Made by a program: the position numbers and the translations under genes. The notes beneath the pieces were generated by a model. It was not told the DNA's origin, searched no databases, and saw nothing but the letters and a program-made list of their open reading frames with translations. A stretch of DNA of 64,000 nucleotides from CAYTAU01 sp964442075. GTDB taxonomy: Bacteria; Bacteroidota; Bacteroidia; Bacteroidales; CAYTAU01. The stretch lies in assembly GCA_964442075.1 (NCBI GenBank), contig CAYTWH010000015.1:1-64000 (forward strand). The letters are read 5' to 3'. This document shows, piece by piece, positions 1-8,696 of the stretch. How positions within the stretch are numbered: the first letter of the stretch is position 1; each line of letters opens with the position of its first letter.

Positions 1-2
1 CA

Positions 3-239
3 TGTATTTATACTTCAAAAATATCAAATCAATTGAAGCAGGATATTGAAAAATTCAACAAACAATACAGCAAAATTGATGTACAAACTTTCACAAAATC
101 TCACGATCGTTTTATTATTATTGATAATTCAATTGTTTATCATATAGGAGCCTCATTAAAAGATCTGGGTAAAAAATGGTTTGCATTTTCAAAAATAAAA
201 ATCAATGCATCAGAAATATTAAATAAATTACAAACTTGA
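3..239 (+). CDS. 3' end of ORF6N-domain-like protein (partial)
   Basis: The reading frame is open from the left edge and ends with TGA at 237-239, so only the C-terminal ~78 residues are present. The block HDRFIIID followed by VYHIGASLKDLGKKWFAFSK resembles the conserved tail of Bacteroidota ORF6N-domain proteins, a phage/mobile-element type of DNA-binding protein; the HxxFxIID core also looks like a degenerate phospholipase-D-like half site. The DNA-binding ORF6N domain itself would lie outside the window. The stop overlaps the ATG of the next gene (TGATG), but the two functions look unrelated. The family call rests on the tail alone. Confidence 0.6.
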   Translation, partial: CIYTSKISNQLKQDIEKFNKQYSKIDVQTFTKSHDRFIIIDNSIVYHIGASLKDLGKKWFAFSKIKINASEILNKLQT

Positions 240-1444
240 TGAACTTGACAACCAAAAACTCCATACTTAATCTTATAGGTCGCGATAAATTACTGTTTAC
301 ACAGGATATTTCAAATCACAAGCAGGAACTTGAAAAGGAAATTTTATCCTCATCTTTTCTCGTACTTGGAGGAGCCGGTTCCATTGGTCAGGCTGTTGTG
401 AAAGAAATTTTTAAACGGAATCCGAAAAAACTGCATGTTGTAGACCTAAGTGAAAACAACATGGTAGAGTTAGTGCGTGACATTAGAAGTTCATTCGGAT
501 ATATTGATGGCGATTTTCAGACATTTGCACTTGATATAGGTTCGTCGGAATATGATGCTTTTATTGAATCTGATGGAAAATACGATTATGTTTTAAATCT
601 TTCGGCATTAAAACATGTACGTAGCGAAAAAGATCCATTTACATTAATGCGAATGATTGATGTAAATATTTTTAATACAGAAAAAACAATTAAACAGTCA
701 ATTGCTAAAGGAACAAAAAAGTATTTCTGTGTTTCAACAGACAAAGCTGCAAATCCTGTAAATATGATGGGTGCATCAAAACGCATCATGGAAATGTACT
801 TAATGAAATATAGTCAAGAAATTGAAATTTCTACTGCTCGTTTTGCTAATGTAGCATTTTCAGATGGTTCTTTATTACACGGTTTTAATCAACGCATTCA
901 GAAAAATCAACCTATTGTTGCTCCAAATGATATTAAAAGATATTTTTTAATACCGCAAGAATCCGGAGAATTATGTCTAATGTCTTGTATCTTTGGTAAA
1001 AACAGAGATATCTTTTTTCCAAAATTAAGTGAAGAATTGCATTTAATATCTTTTGCCAAAATAGCAGTAGAATATCTAAAAGAAAAAGGCTATGAAGCTG
1101 TATTGTGCAAAACAGAAGATGAAGCTAGAGAATTAGCCAAAACTTTACCCAAAGAAAATAAATGGCCATGTTTATTTACTAAAAGTGATACTACAGGAGA
1201 AAAGGACTTTGAAGAATTTTACACAGAAAAGGAAACCTTAGATATGAAACGCTTTAATAATCTGGGAGTAATAAAAAACGACTTAAATTTTAACAATGAT
1301 AAATTAGAGCTATTTACAGATACTATTCAATATTTAAAGAAAGATAAGAAATGGAATAAAAAAGAAATACTTGACCTATTCTTTAAAATGATTCCTAATT
1401 TTGAACACAAAGAAACTGGTAAATATTTGGATTCTAAGATGTAA
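239..1444 (+). CDS. CapD/PglF-like nucleotide-sugar 4,6-dehydratase
   Basis: This 401-residue SDR-fold enzyme has a Rossmann motif GGAGSIG near residue 44 and the active-site region STDKAANPVN-MMGASK. It should act on a UDP- (or GDP-) N-acetylhexosamine in the cytoplasm, removing water to give a 4-keto-6-deoxy sugar. The catalytic Tyr of the usual YxxxK is Met (MGASK), as in the PglF/CapD/FlaA1 branch and unlike PseB just downstream. The protein is soluble (no N-terminal membrane helices) and carries about 130 extra C-terminal residues. I chose the ATG at 239, which overlaps the previous stop, rather than a TTG one codon upstream. It is followed by pseB after 72 bp. It may supply a second deoxy-amino sugar; the substrate is not certain. 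Confidence 0.8.
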   Translation: MNLTTKNSILNLIGRDKLLFTQDISNHKQELEKEILSSSFLVLGGAGSIGQAVVKEIFKRNPKKLHVVDLSENNMVELVRDIRSSFGYIDGDFQTFALDIGSSEYDAFIESDGKYDYVLNLSALKHVRSEKDPFTLMRMIDVNIFNTEKTIKQSIAKGTKKYFCVSTDKAANPVNMMGASKRIMEMYLMKYSQEIEISTARFANVAFSDGSLLHGFNQRIQKNQPIVAPNDIKRYFLIPQESGELCLMSCIFGKNRDIFFPKLSEELHLISFAKIAVEYLKEKGYEAVLCKTEDEARELAKTLPKENKWPCLFTKSDTTGEKDFEEFYTEKETLDMKRFNNLGVIKNDLNFNNDKLELFTDTIQYLKKDKKWNKKEILDLFFKMIPNFEHKETGKYLDSKM

Positions 1445-1516
1445 GATTCCAATCGATAATAATTGCATTGCATACAGCATATTAATTCTTAATGTTTTAA
1501 AAATTATAAAAATATC

Positions 1517-2524
1517 ATGGACTTAAACAATAAATCAATATTAATAACCGGAGGAACTGGTTCTCTTGGAAAACAATTAACTAAACGTATATATCAGGAA
1601 TGGCCAAATGTAAAACGGCTTGTAATTTACTCAAGAGATGAACAAAAGCATTATCAAATGGCACAGGAATATCCACATGAAAAATATTCATCAATAAGAT
1701 ATTTCATTGGAGATATTAGAGATAAGGAAAGATTGATTAGAGCAATGGAGGGTATTGAAATTGTAATTCATGCAGCAGCAATGAAACATGTGGATATAGC
1801 TGAATACAATCCAATGGAAGCAGTTAAAACTAATATAATTGGTGCTGAAAATGTAATAAATGCATGTTTTGTAACTGGAGTTGAAAAGGTTGTAGCACTT
1901 TCAACTGATAAGGCTGCTGCTCCTATAAATCTTTATGGAGCTACAAAACTAGCTTCTGATAAATTATTTATTGCTGCTAACAATATTCGTGGATGGAAAA
2001 ATATTAAGTTTTCAGTTGTTCGTTATGGAAATGTGATGGGCTCAAATGGTTCTGTAATTCCATTTTTTCTAAAAAAGCGCAAAGAAGGAGTTCTTCCTAT
2101 TACGGATAAAAATATGACAAGATTTAACATCTCACTTGATGGTGGAGTGGATATGGTTTTCAATGCAATAAAAAATGCTTGGGGAGGAGAAATATTCGTT
2201 CCAAAAATTCCATCATACAAAATAATGGATGTTGCAGATGCTATAGGACCTGATTGTGAGAAGAAAGAGGTAGGAATAAGACCCGGAGAAAAAATTCATG
2301 AAGAAATGATTACTACTTCTGATTCATTTTTTACTTATGATATGGGGAATTATTACGCAATACTTCCTTCTCGACCAATTTTTGATCTTCAAAAATTTAT
2401 TAAAGAAACAAATGCAAAAAAAGTCCCTGAAGGTTTCTCATACAATTCTGGTAACAATGATAAATGGGAAACCGTGGAGAGTATGAGGGAGTTGATTAGA
2501 AAACATGTAGATGACTCAATTTAA
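1517..2524 (+). CDS. pseB: UDP-N-acetylglucosamine 4,6-dehydratase (inverting), pseudaminic acid pathway
   Basis: PseB converts UDP-GlcNAc to UDP-2-acetamido-2,6-dideoxy-beta-L-arabino-hex-4-ulose, the first step of CMP-pseudaminic acid synthesis, by dehydration with C5 inversion. The 335-residue protein has the NADP-binding TGGTGSLG near residue 11, AAAMKHV, the STDKAAAPIN block and an intact catalytic YGATK. Length fits the family. It starts with ATG and runs directly into pseC, which begins 4 nt after its stop (or overlaps it if an upstream in-frame ATG is used). The other pathway genes (pseC, F, G, H, I) are within the next 12 kb, which supports this assignment over a generic CapD dehydratase. 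Confidence 0.9.
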   Translation: MDLNNKSILITGGTGSLGKQLTKRIYQEWPNVKRLVIYSRDEQKHYQMAQEYPHEKYSSIRYFIGDIRDKERLIRAMEGIEIVIHAAAMKHVDIAEYNPMEAVKTNIIGAENVINACFVTGVEKVVALSTDKAAAPINLYGATKLASDKLFIAANNIRGWKNIKFSVVRYGNVMGSNGSVIPFFLKKRKEGVLPITDKNMTRFNISLDGGVDMVFNAIKNAWGGEIFVPKIPSYKIMDVADAIGPDCEKKEVGIRPGEKIHEEMITTSDSFFTYDMGNYYAILPSRPIFDLQKFIKETNAKKVPEGFSYNSGNNDKWETVESMRELIRKHVDDSI

Positions 2525-2528
2525 AAGC

Positions 2529-3683
2529 ATGAAGCCAATAAATTACGGCAGACAAAATATTACCAAAGAGGATATTGACTCAGTAGTCAAAACTCTAAAA
2601 TCTGATTATTTGACTCAAGGTCCAAAAATCAAGGAATTTGAAGAAAAATTTGCAAAATACGTAGATGCAAAATATGCAGTAGCTGTTTCTAACGGAACTA
2701 CTGCTCTACATTTATGTAATATGGCATTAGGTGTTAAAAAAGGTGATAAAGTAATTACAACACCAATAACTTTTGTTGCTTCTGCAAATTGTGTGCTTTA
2801 TTGTGGTGGTGAAATTGATTTTGTTGATATTGATCCAAAAACTTATTTGATGGATCTAAACAAACTTGAAGAAAAACTTAAAAATATACCAAAAAGAACT
2901 TACAAAGGTGTAATTCCTGTTGATTTTGCAGGATACCCAGTTAATTTAGAAAAGTTAAAAAAAATTGCAGAAAAATATAATCTCTGGATAATTGAAGATG
3001 CCTGCCATGCCCCCGGAGGATATTTTATAGATTCAAAAGGAGAAAAACAAAATTGTGGTAATGGAAATTTTGCTGATCTCGCTATTTTTTCATTTCATCC
3101 GGTTAAGCATATTGCAACAGGTGAAGGAGGAATGGTTACAACAAATAACAAAGGATTGTACGATAAACTAAATTTACTTCGAACCCATGGGATTACTAAA
3201 GATCCTGAAATGCTTTATGAAAACCATGGTGGGTGGTATTATGAAATGCAGGAATTAGGGTTTAATTATCGTTTATCTGATATTCAAGCTGCTCTTGGAA
3301 TATCACAATTGAAAAGAGCAGAAGAGGGAGTGAAAAGAAGAAATGAGATAGCAAGAAAATACAATGAAACCTTCAAAGATACATCAATAAAAACTCCATT
3401 TTTAGATGATAATGCTTCTCATGCATACCATTTATATGTAATTCAGACTGAAAAAAGAAAAGAACTTTATAATTATTTAAGGGAACATAAAATATATACA
3501 CAAGTACATTATATCCCGGTTCATTTGCAAGCATATTATAAAAACTTAGGATGGGAAAAAGGTAATTTCCCAATTGCTGAAAAATATTACGAGCAATGTT
3601 TAAGTTTACCTATGTTTCCAACACTGAGCGATGAAGAACAAGATTTTGTTATTAAAAAAATAATTGAATTTATAACAAAGTAA
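2529..3683 (+). CDS. pseC: UDP-4-amino-4,6-dideoxy-N-acetyl-beta-L-altrosamine transaminase
   Basis: A fold-type I PLP aminotransferase of the DegT/DnrJ/EryC1 family (384 residues) that aminates the PseB product with glutamate. Visible features are the N-terminal NYGRQNITKEDID, the NGTTALH phosphate-binding loop, the EDACHAPGG aspartate region and the PLP lysine in SFHPVKHIATGEGG (about residue 193). The ATG at 2529 gives the usual family N-terminus; an in-frame ATG at 2511 inside pseB would add six residues. The stop (TAA, 3681-3683) directly abuts the ATG of the AlbA-domain gene. A second, broken copy of the last 50 codons of a pseC lies at about 5165-5326. Confidence 0.9.
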   Translation: MKPINYGRQNITKEDIDSVVKTLKSDYLTQGPKIKEFEEKFAKYVDAKYAVAVSNGTTALHLCNMALGVKKGDKVITTPITFVASANCVLYCGGEIDFVDIDPKTYLMDLNKLEEKLKNIPKRTYKGVIPVDFAGYPVNLEKLKKIAEKYNLWIIEDACHAPGGYFIDSKGEKQNCGNGNFADLAIFSFHPVKHIATGEGGMVTTNNKGLYDKLNLLRTHGITKDPEMLYENHGGWYYEMQELGFNYRLSDIQAALGISQLKRAEEGVKRRNEIARKYNETFKDTSIKTPFLDDNASHAYHLYVIQTEKRKELYNYLREHKIYTQVHYIPVHLQAYYKNLGWEKGNFPIAEKYYEQCLSLPMFPTLSDEEQDFVIKKIIEFITK

Positions 3684-5132
3684 ATGACTCCCAATAAACT
3701 TAAAAATATAATTTTGCAAGGCGAGGGTCTTAAAATTGAATTTAAAAAAGCTAAAAATAGTTTGCCAAATAATTTATTTGAAACAGTTTGCTCTTTTTTA
3801 AATAAAAGTGGCGGAGAGATTATTCTTGGTGTTGATGATGATAAAAACATTATAGGAATTAACGAAAATATTGTTGAACAGTTAGCAAAAGAAATAGCAA
3901 ATTTAAGTAATAATAAACAAAAATTATTTCCTTCTTTTTTATTGGAGCCACATATTATTGAGTATAAGAACAAAAAGCTTATTTATATTTTTGTTCCTAT
4001 ATCATCTCAAGTTCATAAAACTGCAAATAAAATATACGACAGAAGTGTTGATGGTGATTTTGTTTTAAACAACGATACTCAAGTAAAACAATTATATATC
4101 AGAAAGTCTACCGAATATTCAGAAAATAAGATTTATCCTTTTCTTTTCGAAAGTGATTTTACTAAAGGTATTATAGAAAGAACACGTAGAATTATAAGAG
4201 TTTATAGACCTAACCATCCGTGGAACGAACTCTCTAACAAAGATTTTTATAAATCAGCAGGTTTATATAGAAAAGATATGGCAACTGGTAAAGAAGGCTT
4301 TACTATGTCAGCTTTGTTATTATTTGGCAAACCAGAAACAATAGGCAGTGCAATACCACATTATAAAATAGATGCCATTTTAAGGATAGAAAATATTGAT
4401 AGGTACGATGACAGAATAAATATTAGATGTAACATTATAGAGGCTTACGATAAATTAATGGAATTTGTAACTAAACACTTGCCAGATAAATTTTATATGC
4501 AAGGTGACCAGCGGATTTCTTTACGTGAGAAAATTTTTAGAGAAATAGTAGCTAATATATTAATTCATAGAGAATATACTAACGCATTTCCTACAAGTTT
4601 TATTATTTACAGAGATAAAGTAGTATGTAAAAATGCCAATAAGCCTCATAATTTGGGTAATTTAATACCCGGAAATTTCTCTCCATTTCCAAAAAATCCA
4701 CATATTGCACAAATTTTTACTCAAATGGGACGCTCAGAGGAACTTGGCACAGGTATTAAAAATGTTTTCCGTTATAATAAAATATACTCTAATGCCGACA
4801 ATAATGAGTTTTTAGAAGATGATATTTTTATTACATCTGTACCTCTAAAATTATTTAAAGAATTAAATGATACTGTAAATGATACAATAAATGACACAAT
4901 AAATGACACAATAAATGACACAATAAATGACACAATAAATGGCACAATAAATAATAAAGAAAAAGTACTGGAATTAATTAAAAATAATAATAAAATAACT
5001 ACAACAAATTTAGCATTAAAGTTAAATGTTTCGAGAAGTACTATTGCAAGGATAGTGAATAAGCTTATAGAGAAAAATGTTATTAAAAGAATAGGAAGTA
5101 AAAAAACTGGTTATTGGGAGGTAATAAAATAA
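3684..5132 (+). CDS. AlbA_2-domain ATP-binding protein with winged-helix tail
   Basis: This 482-residue protein matches the 'ATP-binding / AlbA_2' regulator type. An N-terminal Schlafen-AlbA_2 domain (about residues 10-135) starts with GEGLKIEFKKA. A middle region is followed by a GHKL-like C-terminal part (about 285-360: REIVANILIHREY, GRSEELGTGI), then a low-complexity linker of seven NDTI-type units and a small C-terminal helix-turn-helix (NLALKLNVSRSTIARIVNKL). It is probably a DNA- or RNA-binding regulator; its target is unknown. It sits exactly between the pseC stop and the ATG of a pseF-like reading frame (TAATG overlap), so it is transcribed with the sugar genes. Such genes are common accessory cargo and often mobile. 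It plays no known part in pseudaminic acid chemistry. Confidence 0.75.
   Translation: MTPNKLKNIILQGEGLKIEFKKAKNSLPNNLFETVCSFLNKSGGEIILGVDDDKNIIGINENIVEQLAKEIANLSNNKQKLFPSFLLEPHIIEYKNKKLIYIFVPISSQVHKTANKIYDRSVDGDFVLNNDTQVKQLYIRKSTEYSENKIYPFLFESDFTKGIIERTRRIIRVYRPNHPWNELSNKDFYKSAGLYRKDMATGKEGFTMSALLLFGKPETIGSAIPHYKIDAILRIENIDRYDDRINIRCNIIEAYDKLMEFVTKHLPDKFYMQGDQRISLREKIFREIVANILIHREYTNAFPTSFIIYRDKVVCKNANKPHNLGNLIPGNFSPFPKNPHIAQIFTQMGRSEELGTGIKNVFRYNKIYSNADNNEFLEDDIFITSVPLKLFKELNDTVNDTINDTINDTINDTINDTINGTINNKEKVLELIKNNNKITTTNLALKLNVSRSTIARIVNKLIEKNVIKRIGSKKTGYWEVIK
4866..4949 (+). repeat. 12-bp in-frame tandem repeat (NDTI)n
   Basis: Seven consecutive 12-bp units encode NDTV, five NDTI and NGTI. 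The inner units are nearly identical at DNA level (aatgacacaata). Because the unit is a multiple of three, gain or loss of copies changes the linker length between the ATPase-like region and the HTH without breaking the frame. Confidence 0.9.
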
Positions 5133-5164
5133 TGCAAAAACAAAAAAATATAGCAATAATTCCT
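5132..5164 (+). repeat. Left copy of 33-bp direct repeat (pseF start)
   Basis: This 33-bp stretch, starting at an ATG, recurs at 8697-8729 with two mismatches. The right copy is the start of the functional pseF. The pair bounds a segment of about 3.56 kb and looks like the boundary of an insertion. Confidence 0.85.
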
Positions 5165-5326
5165 ATCCATTTAAATTCATGTCATAAAAATTTAAATTGG
5201 AAAAAGGGAGATTTCCTTATTGCTGAAAAATATTATGAGCAATGTTTAAGTTTACCAATGTTTCCTATTTTAAGTGACAAAGAACAGAATTTTGTAATAG
5301 AAAAAGTTCTTGAATTTGTAAAATGA
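5132..5326 (+). pseudogene. Chimeric remnant: pseF start fused in frame to pseC end
   Basis: The first 11 codons (MQKQKNIAIIP) match the start of the intact pseF at 8697 in 31 of 33 bases. The frame then switches to a copy of the pseC C-terminus: IHLNSCHKNLNWKKGD and AEKYYEQCLSLPMFP align with the last ~50 residues of PseC. The product would be 64 residues with no catalytic part of either enzyme. The pseC-like part is diverged from the local pseC, so it looks like a piece of another pse cluster rather than a recent local duplication. It is best read as a recombination scar. Confidence 0.8.
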
Positions 5327-5448
5327 AAAACACAACCATCATACCTATACAAGACGGAAATAAAAAAACATCACGAAAAAGGATAAAATTCAATGTGAAA
5401 AACACGATAATGTTTGATGTATTTTGCAACAATACCGTTAATTTATAA
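5323..5448 (+). pseudogene. Degenerate pseF N-terminal remnant
   Basis: A 41-codon reading frame starts with ATG overlapping the stop of the chimeric pseC tail (ATGA). Its beginning, MKNTTIIPIQDGNKKTSRKRIK, lines up with the PseF nucleotide-binding start (IAIIPARGGSKRIPRKNIK), but the glycine-rich signature is lost and the frame stops early. It fits the decayed head of a second pseF that once directly followed the pseC tail, the gene order expected in a donor cluster. Confidence 0.55.
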
Positions 5449-5510
5449 TTTCAACATATAATTTAATATTTGATATTTTTCCTTGCGGATTTTAAATCCT
5501 AACAAACAAA

Positions 5511-6962
5511 ATGCTTTTTAATTCTATAGACTTTGCAATATTCTTACCGATAGTATTTATACTATATTGGTTTGTAATAAATAAAAACCTTAAGCTTCAG
5601 AATTTATTAATTGTCGCTGCAAGCTATTTGTTTTATGGATGGTGGGATTGGCGATTTTTATCTTTAATTTTGTTTAGCACTATTGTTGACTTTTTAGTTG
5701 GATTAAAACTTTCAAAAGAAGAAAATAAAACTAAACGAAAAATTTTACTTTTGACTAGTATATTAGTAAACCTTGGTTTTCTTGGCTTTTTCAAATATTA
5801 CAATTTCTTTCTTGACAATTTTATAACTGCTTTTTCATTTTTTGGGACTGAAATAAAAGGCAATTCCTTAAATATCATTCTACCAGTAGGAATAAGTTTC
5901 TATACATTTCAAACGTTAAGTTACACTATTGATATTTACAAACGGAAATTTGAACCAACTAAAGACTTCATTGCTTTTACTGCGTTTGTAAGCTTTTTCC
6001 CTCAATTAGTTGCAGGACCAATAGAACGAGCAAAAAACCTGCTTCCACAATTTTATAAAAAACGAACCTTCGATTATGGTAATGCAGTAAATGGACTCCA
6101 ACAAATACTTTGGGGATTATTTAAGAAAATTGTTATAGCAGATAATTGTGCTGAATATGCTAATATGATTTTCAATAGCTCGGCTGATTATTCCGGTAGT
6201 ACTTTAGTATTAGGAGCGTTGTTTTTCACTTTTCAAATATATGGGGACTTTTCAGGTTACTCTGACATAGCAATTGGTACATCTAGGCTTTTTGGCTTTA
6301 ACTTAATGAGAAATTTTGCATTTCCATATTTCTCAAGAGATATTGCCGAGTTTTGGAGGCGTTGGCATATTTCTCTTTCTACGTGGTTTAGAGATTATTT
6401 ATATATCCCTTTAGGGGGTAGTAAAGGTGGAACAGGTATGAAAATAAGAAATACGTTTATTATATTTATTGTGAGTGGCTTTTGGCACGGAGCAAACTGG
6501 ACATTTATAATTTGGGGTATTTTAAACGCAATTTACTTTTTACCTCTTCTACTTCTTAATAAAAACAGGAATAATATTGATATCGTCGCAAAAGATAAAT
6601 TTTTGCCATCTATTAAAGAACTATTTGGAATAACAATAACTTTTGGATTAACAGTTTTTGCTTGGATATTTTTCAGAGCAGAAAATATTGAGCATGCATT
6701 TAATTATATCTCTGAAATATTCTCAAAATCAATTTTTACTATTCCTAATTTTGATAATATGCGAACCGCCTTAAATATAATTTTTTTAATAATGGGTTTT
6801 ATTGTTATTGAATGGCTTGGTAGAAAAGAACAATTTGCTATTTCGATTATAAAAAAGGTAAAACCTCCGGTTATTAGATACTTGTTCTACTATTTAATTG
6901 CTATTACAATTATGATTTACGGTAATTTTAATGAAAACCAGTTTATTTATTTTCAATTCTAA
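5511..6962 (+). CDS. MBOAT family membrane-bound O-acyltransferase (copy 1)
   Basis: A 483-residue polytopic membrane protein of the AlgI/DltB type, with about 9-11 predicted hydrophobic helices. It has the conserved YGDFSGYSDIAIG and the RRWHISLSTWFRDYLYIPLGGS block, plus the active-site histidine in SGFWHGANWTF. It is expected to transfer an acyl (usually acetyl) group across or at the inner membrane onto an extracytoplasmic sugar. The next gene, an SGNH-type protein, starts directly after it, the usual pairing of the AlgI/AlgJ type. It lies inside the segment bounded by the 33-bp repeats. A closely related paralogue is at 19078. Confidence 0.9.
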   Translation: MLFNSIDFAIFLPIVFILYWFVINKNLKLQNLLIVAASYLFYGWWDWRFLSLILFSTIVDFLVGLKLSKEENKTKRKILLLTSILVNLGFLGFFKYYNFFLDNFITAFSFFGTEIKGNSLNIILPVGISFYTFQTLSYTIDIYKRKFEPTKDFIAFTAFVSFFPQLVAGPIERAKNLLPQFYKKRTFDYGNAVNGLQQILWGLFKKIVIADNCAEYANMIFNSSADYSGSTLVLGALFFTFQIYGDFSGYSDIAIGTSRLFGFNLMRNFAFPYFSRDIAEFWRRWHISLSTWFRDYLYIPLGGSKGGTGMKIRNTFIIFIVSGFWHGANWTFIIWGILNAIYFLPLLLLNKNRNNIDIVAKDKFLPSIKELFGITITFGLTVFAWIFFRAENIEHAFNYISEIFSKSIFTIPNFDNMRTALNIIFLIMGFIVIEWLGRKEQFAISIIKKVKPPVIRYLFYYLIAITIMIYGNFNENQFIYFQF

Positions 6963-6963
6963 T

Positions 6964-8007
6964 ATGAAAAAATTTATTAAAAAATTATTTCTTATCGTTT
7001 TAACTGTGTTATTATTGTTAACTACTGTAAACTACTTTGGGGATGCTGCCAGACTATTTGATAGTAATTATGAAATTAAAATGGCTTCTATTATAAGGCA
7101 GGGCTATAATGTAACTAATATTTCTAACTTTAATGAAAGATTGTTTCAAAAAGAGATTATAAAAAATTTAAAAGTAAATCCAGATATTTTAGTATTAGGC
7201 TCTAGCCGTTCTATGTTAATAAATTCTGATTATTTTGAAGAAGAACAATTTTTCAATAGTAGTGTCAGTGGGGCAAGTATTGAAGATATAATTGGGATTT
7301 ATCAGTTATATATAGACAATGATAAACTCCCTGAAAAAATTATTTTATGCATTGATCCTTGGATTTTCAACGAAAATAATGGGCAAAAAAGGTGGCAATC
7401 TCTGCAACTTGAATACTATAAATTTAAAGGAGAGGAAAGAATAATTGAAAACAGTCTTAACATTGATAAATATTTTCAAATTTTCTCATTATCGTATTTT
7501 CAAGGTTCATTAAAAAATTTATTTAAAGTAATTTTTGGAGAAAATTATCCAGTTGCAACAAAAAACAAAGAAAATGAAAATGCAACAATCTTGATTGATG
7601 GGTCTTATGTTTATAGTAAAATAAAACGAGAATGTTCAGAAAAATTAACGGAAAGAATATCAAAACAATATGTTAATGATGAAATCTATAGTATTGAACA
7701 ATTTGAAAATATTTCGGAAAAAATTAGAAATTCATTTTCACTTTTAATTAAAGATATAAAATCAAAAGACATTGAAATTGCTTTTTTCCTTCCACCCTAC
7801 TACCCTTCTGTCTACAATGTGATTAGAGAGGATTATACTATGGTCGATATGGTAGAAGTGTACATAATAGAGTATGCTAAAACTAATAATATTAAAGTCT
7901 ATGGTTCATTCAACCCCATTAATATAAATTTAAACGAGTCTTATTTTTATGACGGAATGCACTGTAAAGAATCTGGTATAAAAAAAATTTTGAATTCAAA
8001 AATGTAA
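6964..8007 (+). CDS. SGNH-fold acyltransferase partner of MBOAT (copy 1)
   Basis: A 347-residue protein with one N-terminal membrane anchor (KKLFLIVLTVLLLLTTV), then a periplasmic-type domain. LVLGSSRSM contains the candidate nucleophile serine and FYDGMH near the C-terminus gives the Asp-x-x-His pair, so the SGNH catalytic set is present. By analogy with AlgJ/AlgX and PatB it would take acyl groups passed through the MBOAT protein and load them onto the polysaccharide, or remove them. The ATG at 6964, 1 nt after the MBOAT stop, is preferred; an upstream in-frame ATG at 6931 would add 11 residues inside the MBOAT gene. Confidence 0.75.
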   Translation: MKKFIKKLFLIVLTVLLLLTTVNYFGDAARLFDSNYEIKMASIIRQGYNVTNISNFNERLFQKEIIKNLKVNPDILVLGSSRSMLINSDYFEEEQFFNSSVSGASIEDIIGIYQLYIDNDKLPEKIILCIDPWIFNENNGQKRWQSLQLEYYKFKGEERIIENSLNIDKYFQIFSLSYFQGSLKNLFKVIFGENYPVATKNKENENATILIDGSYVYSKIKRECSEKLTERISKQYVNDEIYSIEQFENISEKIRNSFSLLIKDIKSKDIEIAFFLPPYYPSVYNVIREDYTMVDMVEVYIIEYAKTNNIKVYGSFNPININLNESYFYDGMHCKESGIKKILNSKM

Positions 8008-8116
8008 ACAAACACTAATTTACGACATTGGTATGGTAAAATGAAATACCTTACAGTAAATCTGACTAAGCATTAAAACAGAATTAGTAAAATAAATAAT
8101 GAAGAAATACACATAA

Positions 8117-8560
8117 ATGAGAAACAAACTAGCAATAGGGACAGTACAATTTGTTTTGGATTATGGAATAAGTAATGATAATGGAGAAGTTCCTTTAGAC
8201 GAAATAAAAAATATATTGAACAAGGCTAATGAAAATTCTATAGACTTAATTGATACTGCAAAAGCATACGGTAAAAGTGAACAAAAACTAGGAAAACTTG
8301 GCTTATCTGATTTTAAGCTAATAACAAAATTAAGCAATTTAAAAAATATTAAAAACGCTATCGAAGATTCTCTATGCAAGTTAAATATTAATAAATTGTA
8401 TGCCGTATTAGTTCATGATTTTAATACTTTCATTTCTATCTAACAAGCTTATAATGATTATAAATCATCTGAACACTGTGAAAATAAAGTTAATAAAATT
8501 GGGTTCTCTTTAAATAAAGTTTCAAAATTAGAATATTTGCTATCAAACAAAAATCATTAA
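8117..8560 (+). pseudogene. Aldo/keto reductase, broken by in-frame stop and truncated
   Basis: The first 108 codons encode a typical NAD(P)-dependent aldo/keto reductase start: KLAIGTVQF-LDYGISN, the DTAKAYGKSE catalytic Asp/Tyr region and KLITKLS. A TAA at 8441-8443 interrupts the gene. The same frame then continues with recognisable family sequence (KVNKIGFSLNKVSKLEYLL) before a second stop at 8558. The gene would normally be ~290 codons, so the 3' half is lost. The usual G after TVQF is V. Aldo/keto reductases of this kind are frequent in nonulosonic acid clusters. This one is almost certainly inactive. Confidence 0.8.
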
Positions 8561-8687
8561 TGCAGAAAAGTGGAAAACTAATTTTTCGGAATTATTTAAC
8601 ACCAAACTGCAAGCCGTTGAAACAGAAACAACTATGGATTTCAATTTTGCAGTATTAAAATTTAAACATACAATTAAAAAGAAGTAA
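8541..8687 (+). pseudogene. Orphan C-terminal gene fragment upstream of pseF
   Basis: After the aldo/keto reductase stops, frame +3 carries about 48 codons (KIINAEKWKTNFSELFNTK ... MDFNFAVLKFKH) up to a TAA at 8685-8687. It has no credible start codon and looks like the last part of some other protein, joined to the reductase remnant. I do not recognise the family. It ends 9 bases before the pseF ATG, so the junction between the inserted segment and pseF lies here. Confidence 0.4.
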
Positions 8688-8696
8688 TAATATTAA

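Noticed and set aside
4866..4949. Possible CRISPR array (short regular repeats)
   Set aside because: Units are 12 bp, contiguous without spacers and in frame with a protein linker; this is a coding microsatellite.
8441..8443. Programmed recoding (stop read-through) in the aldo/keto reductase
   Set aside because: The gene is also truncated downstream and lies in a rearranged segment, so decay is the simpler explanation.
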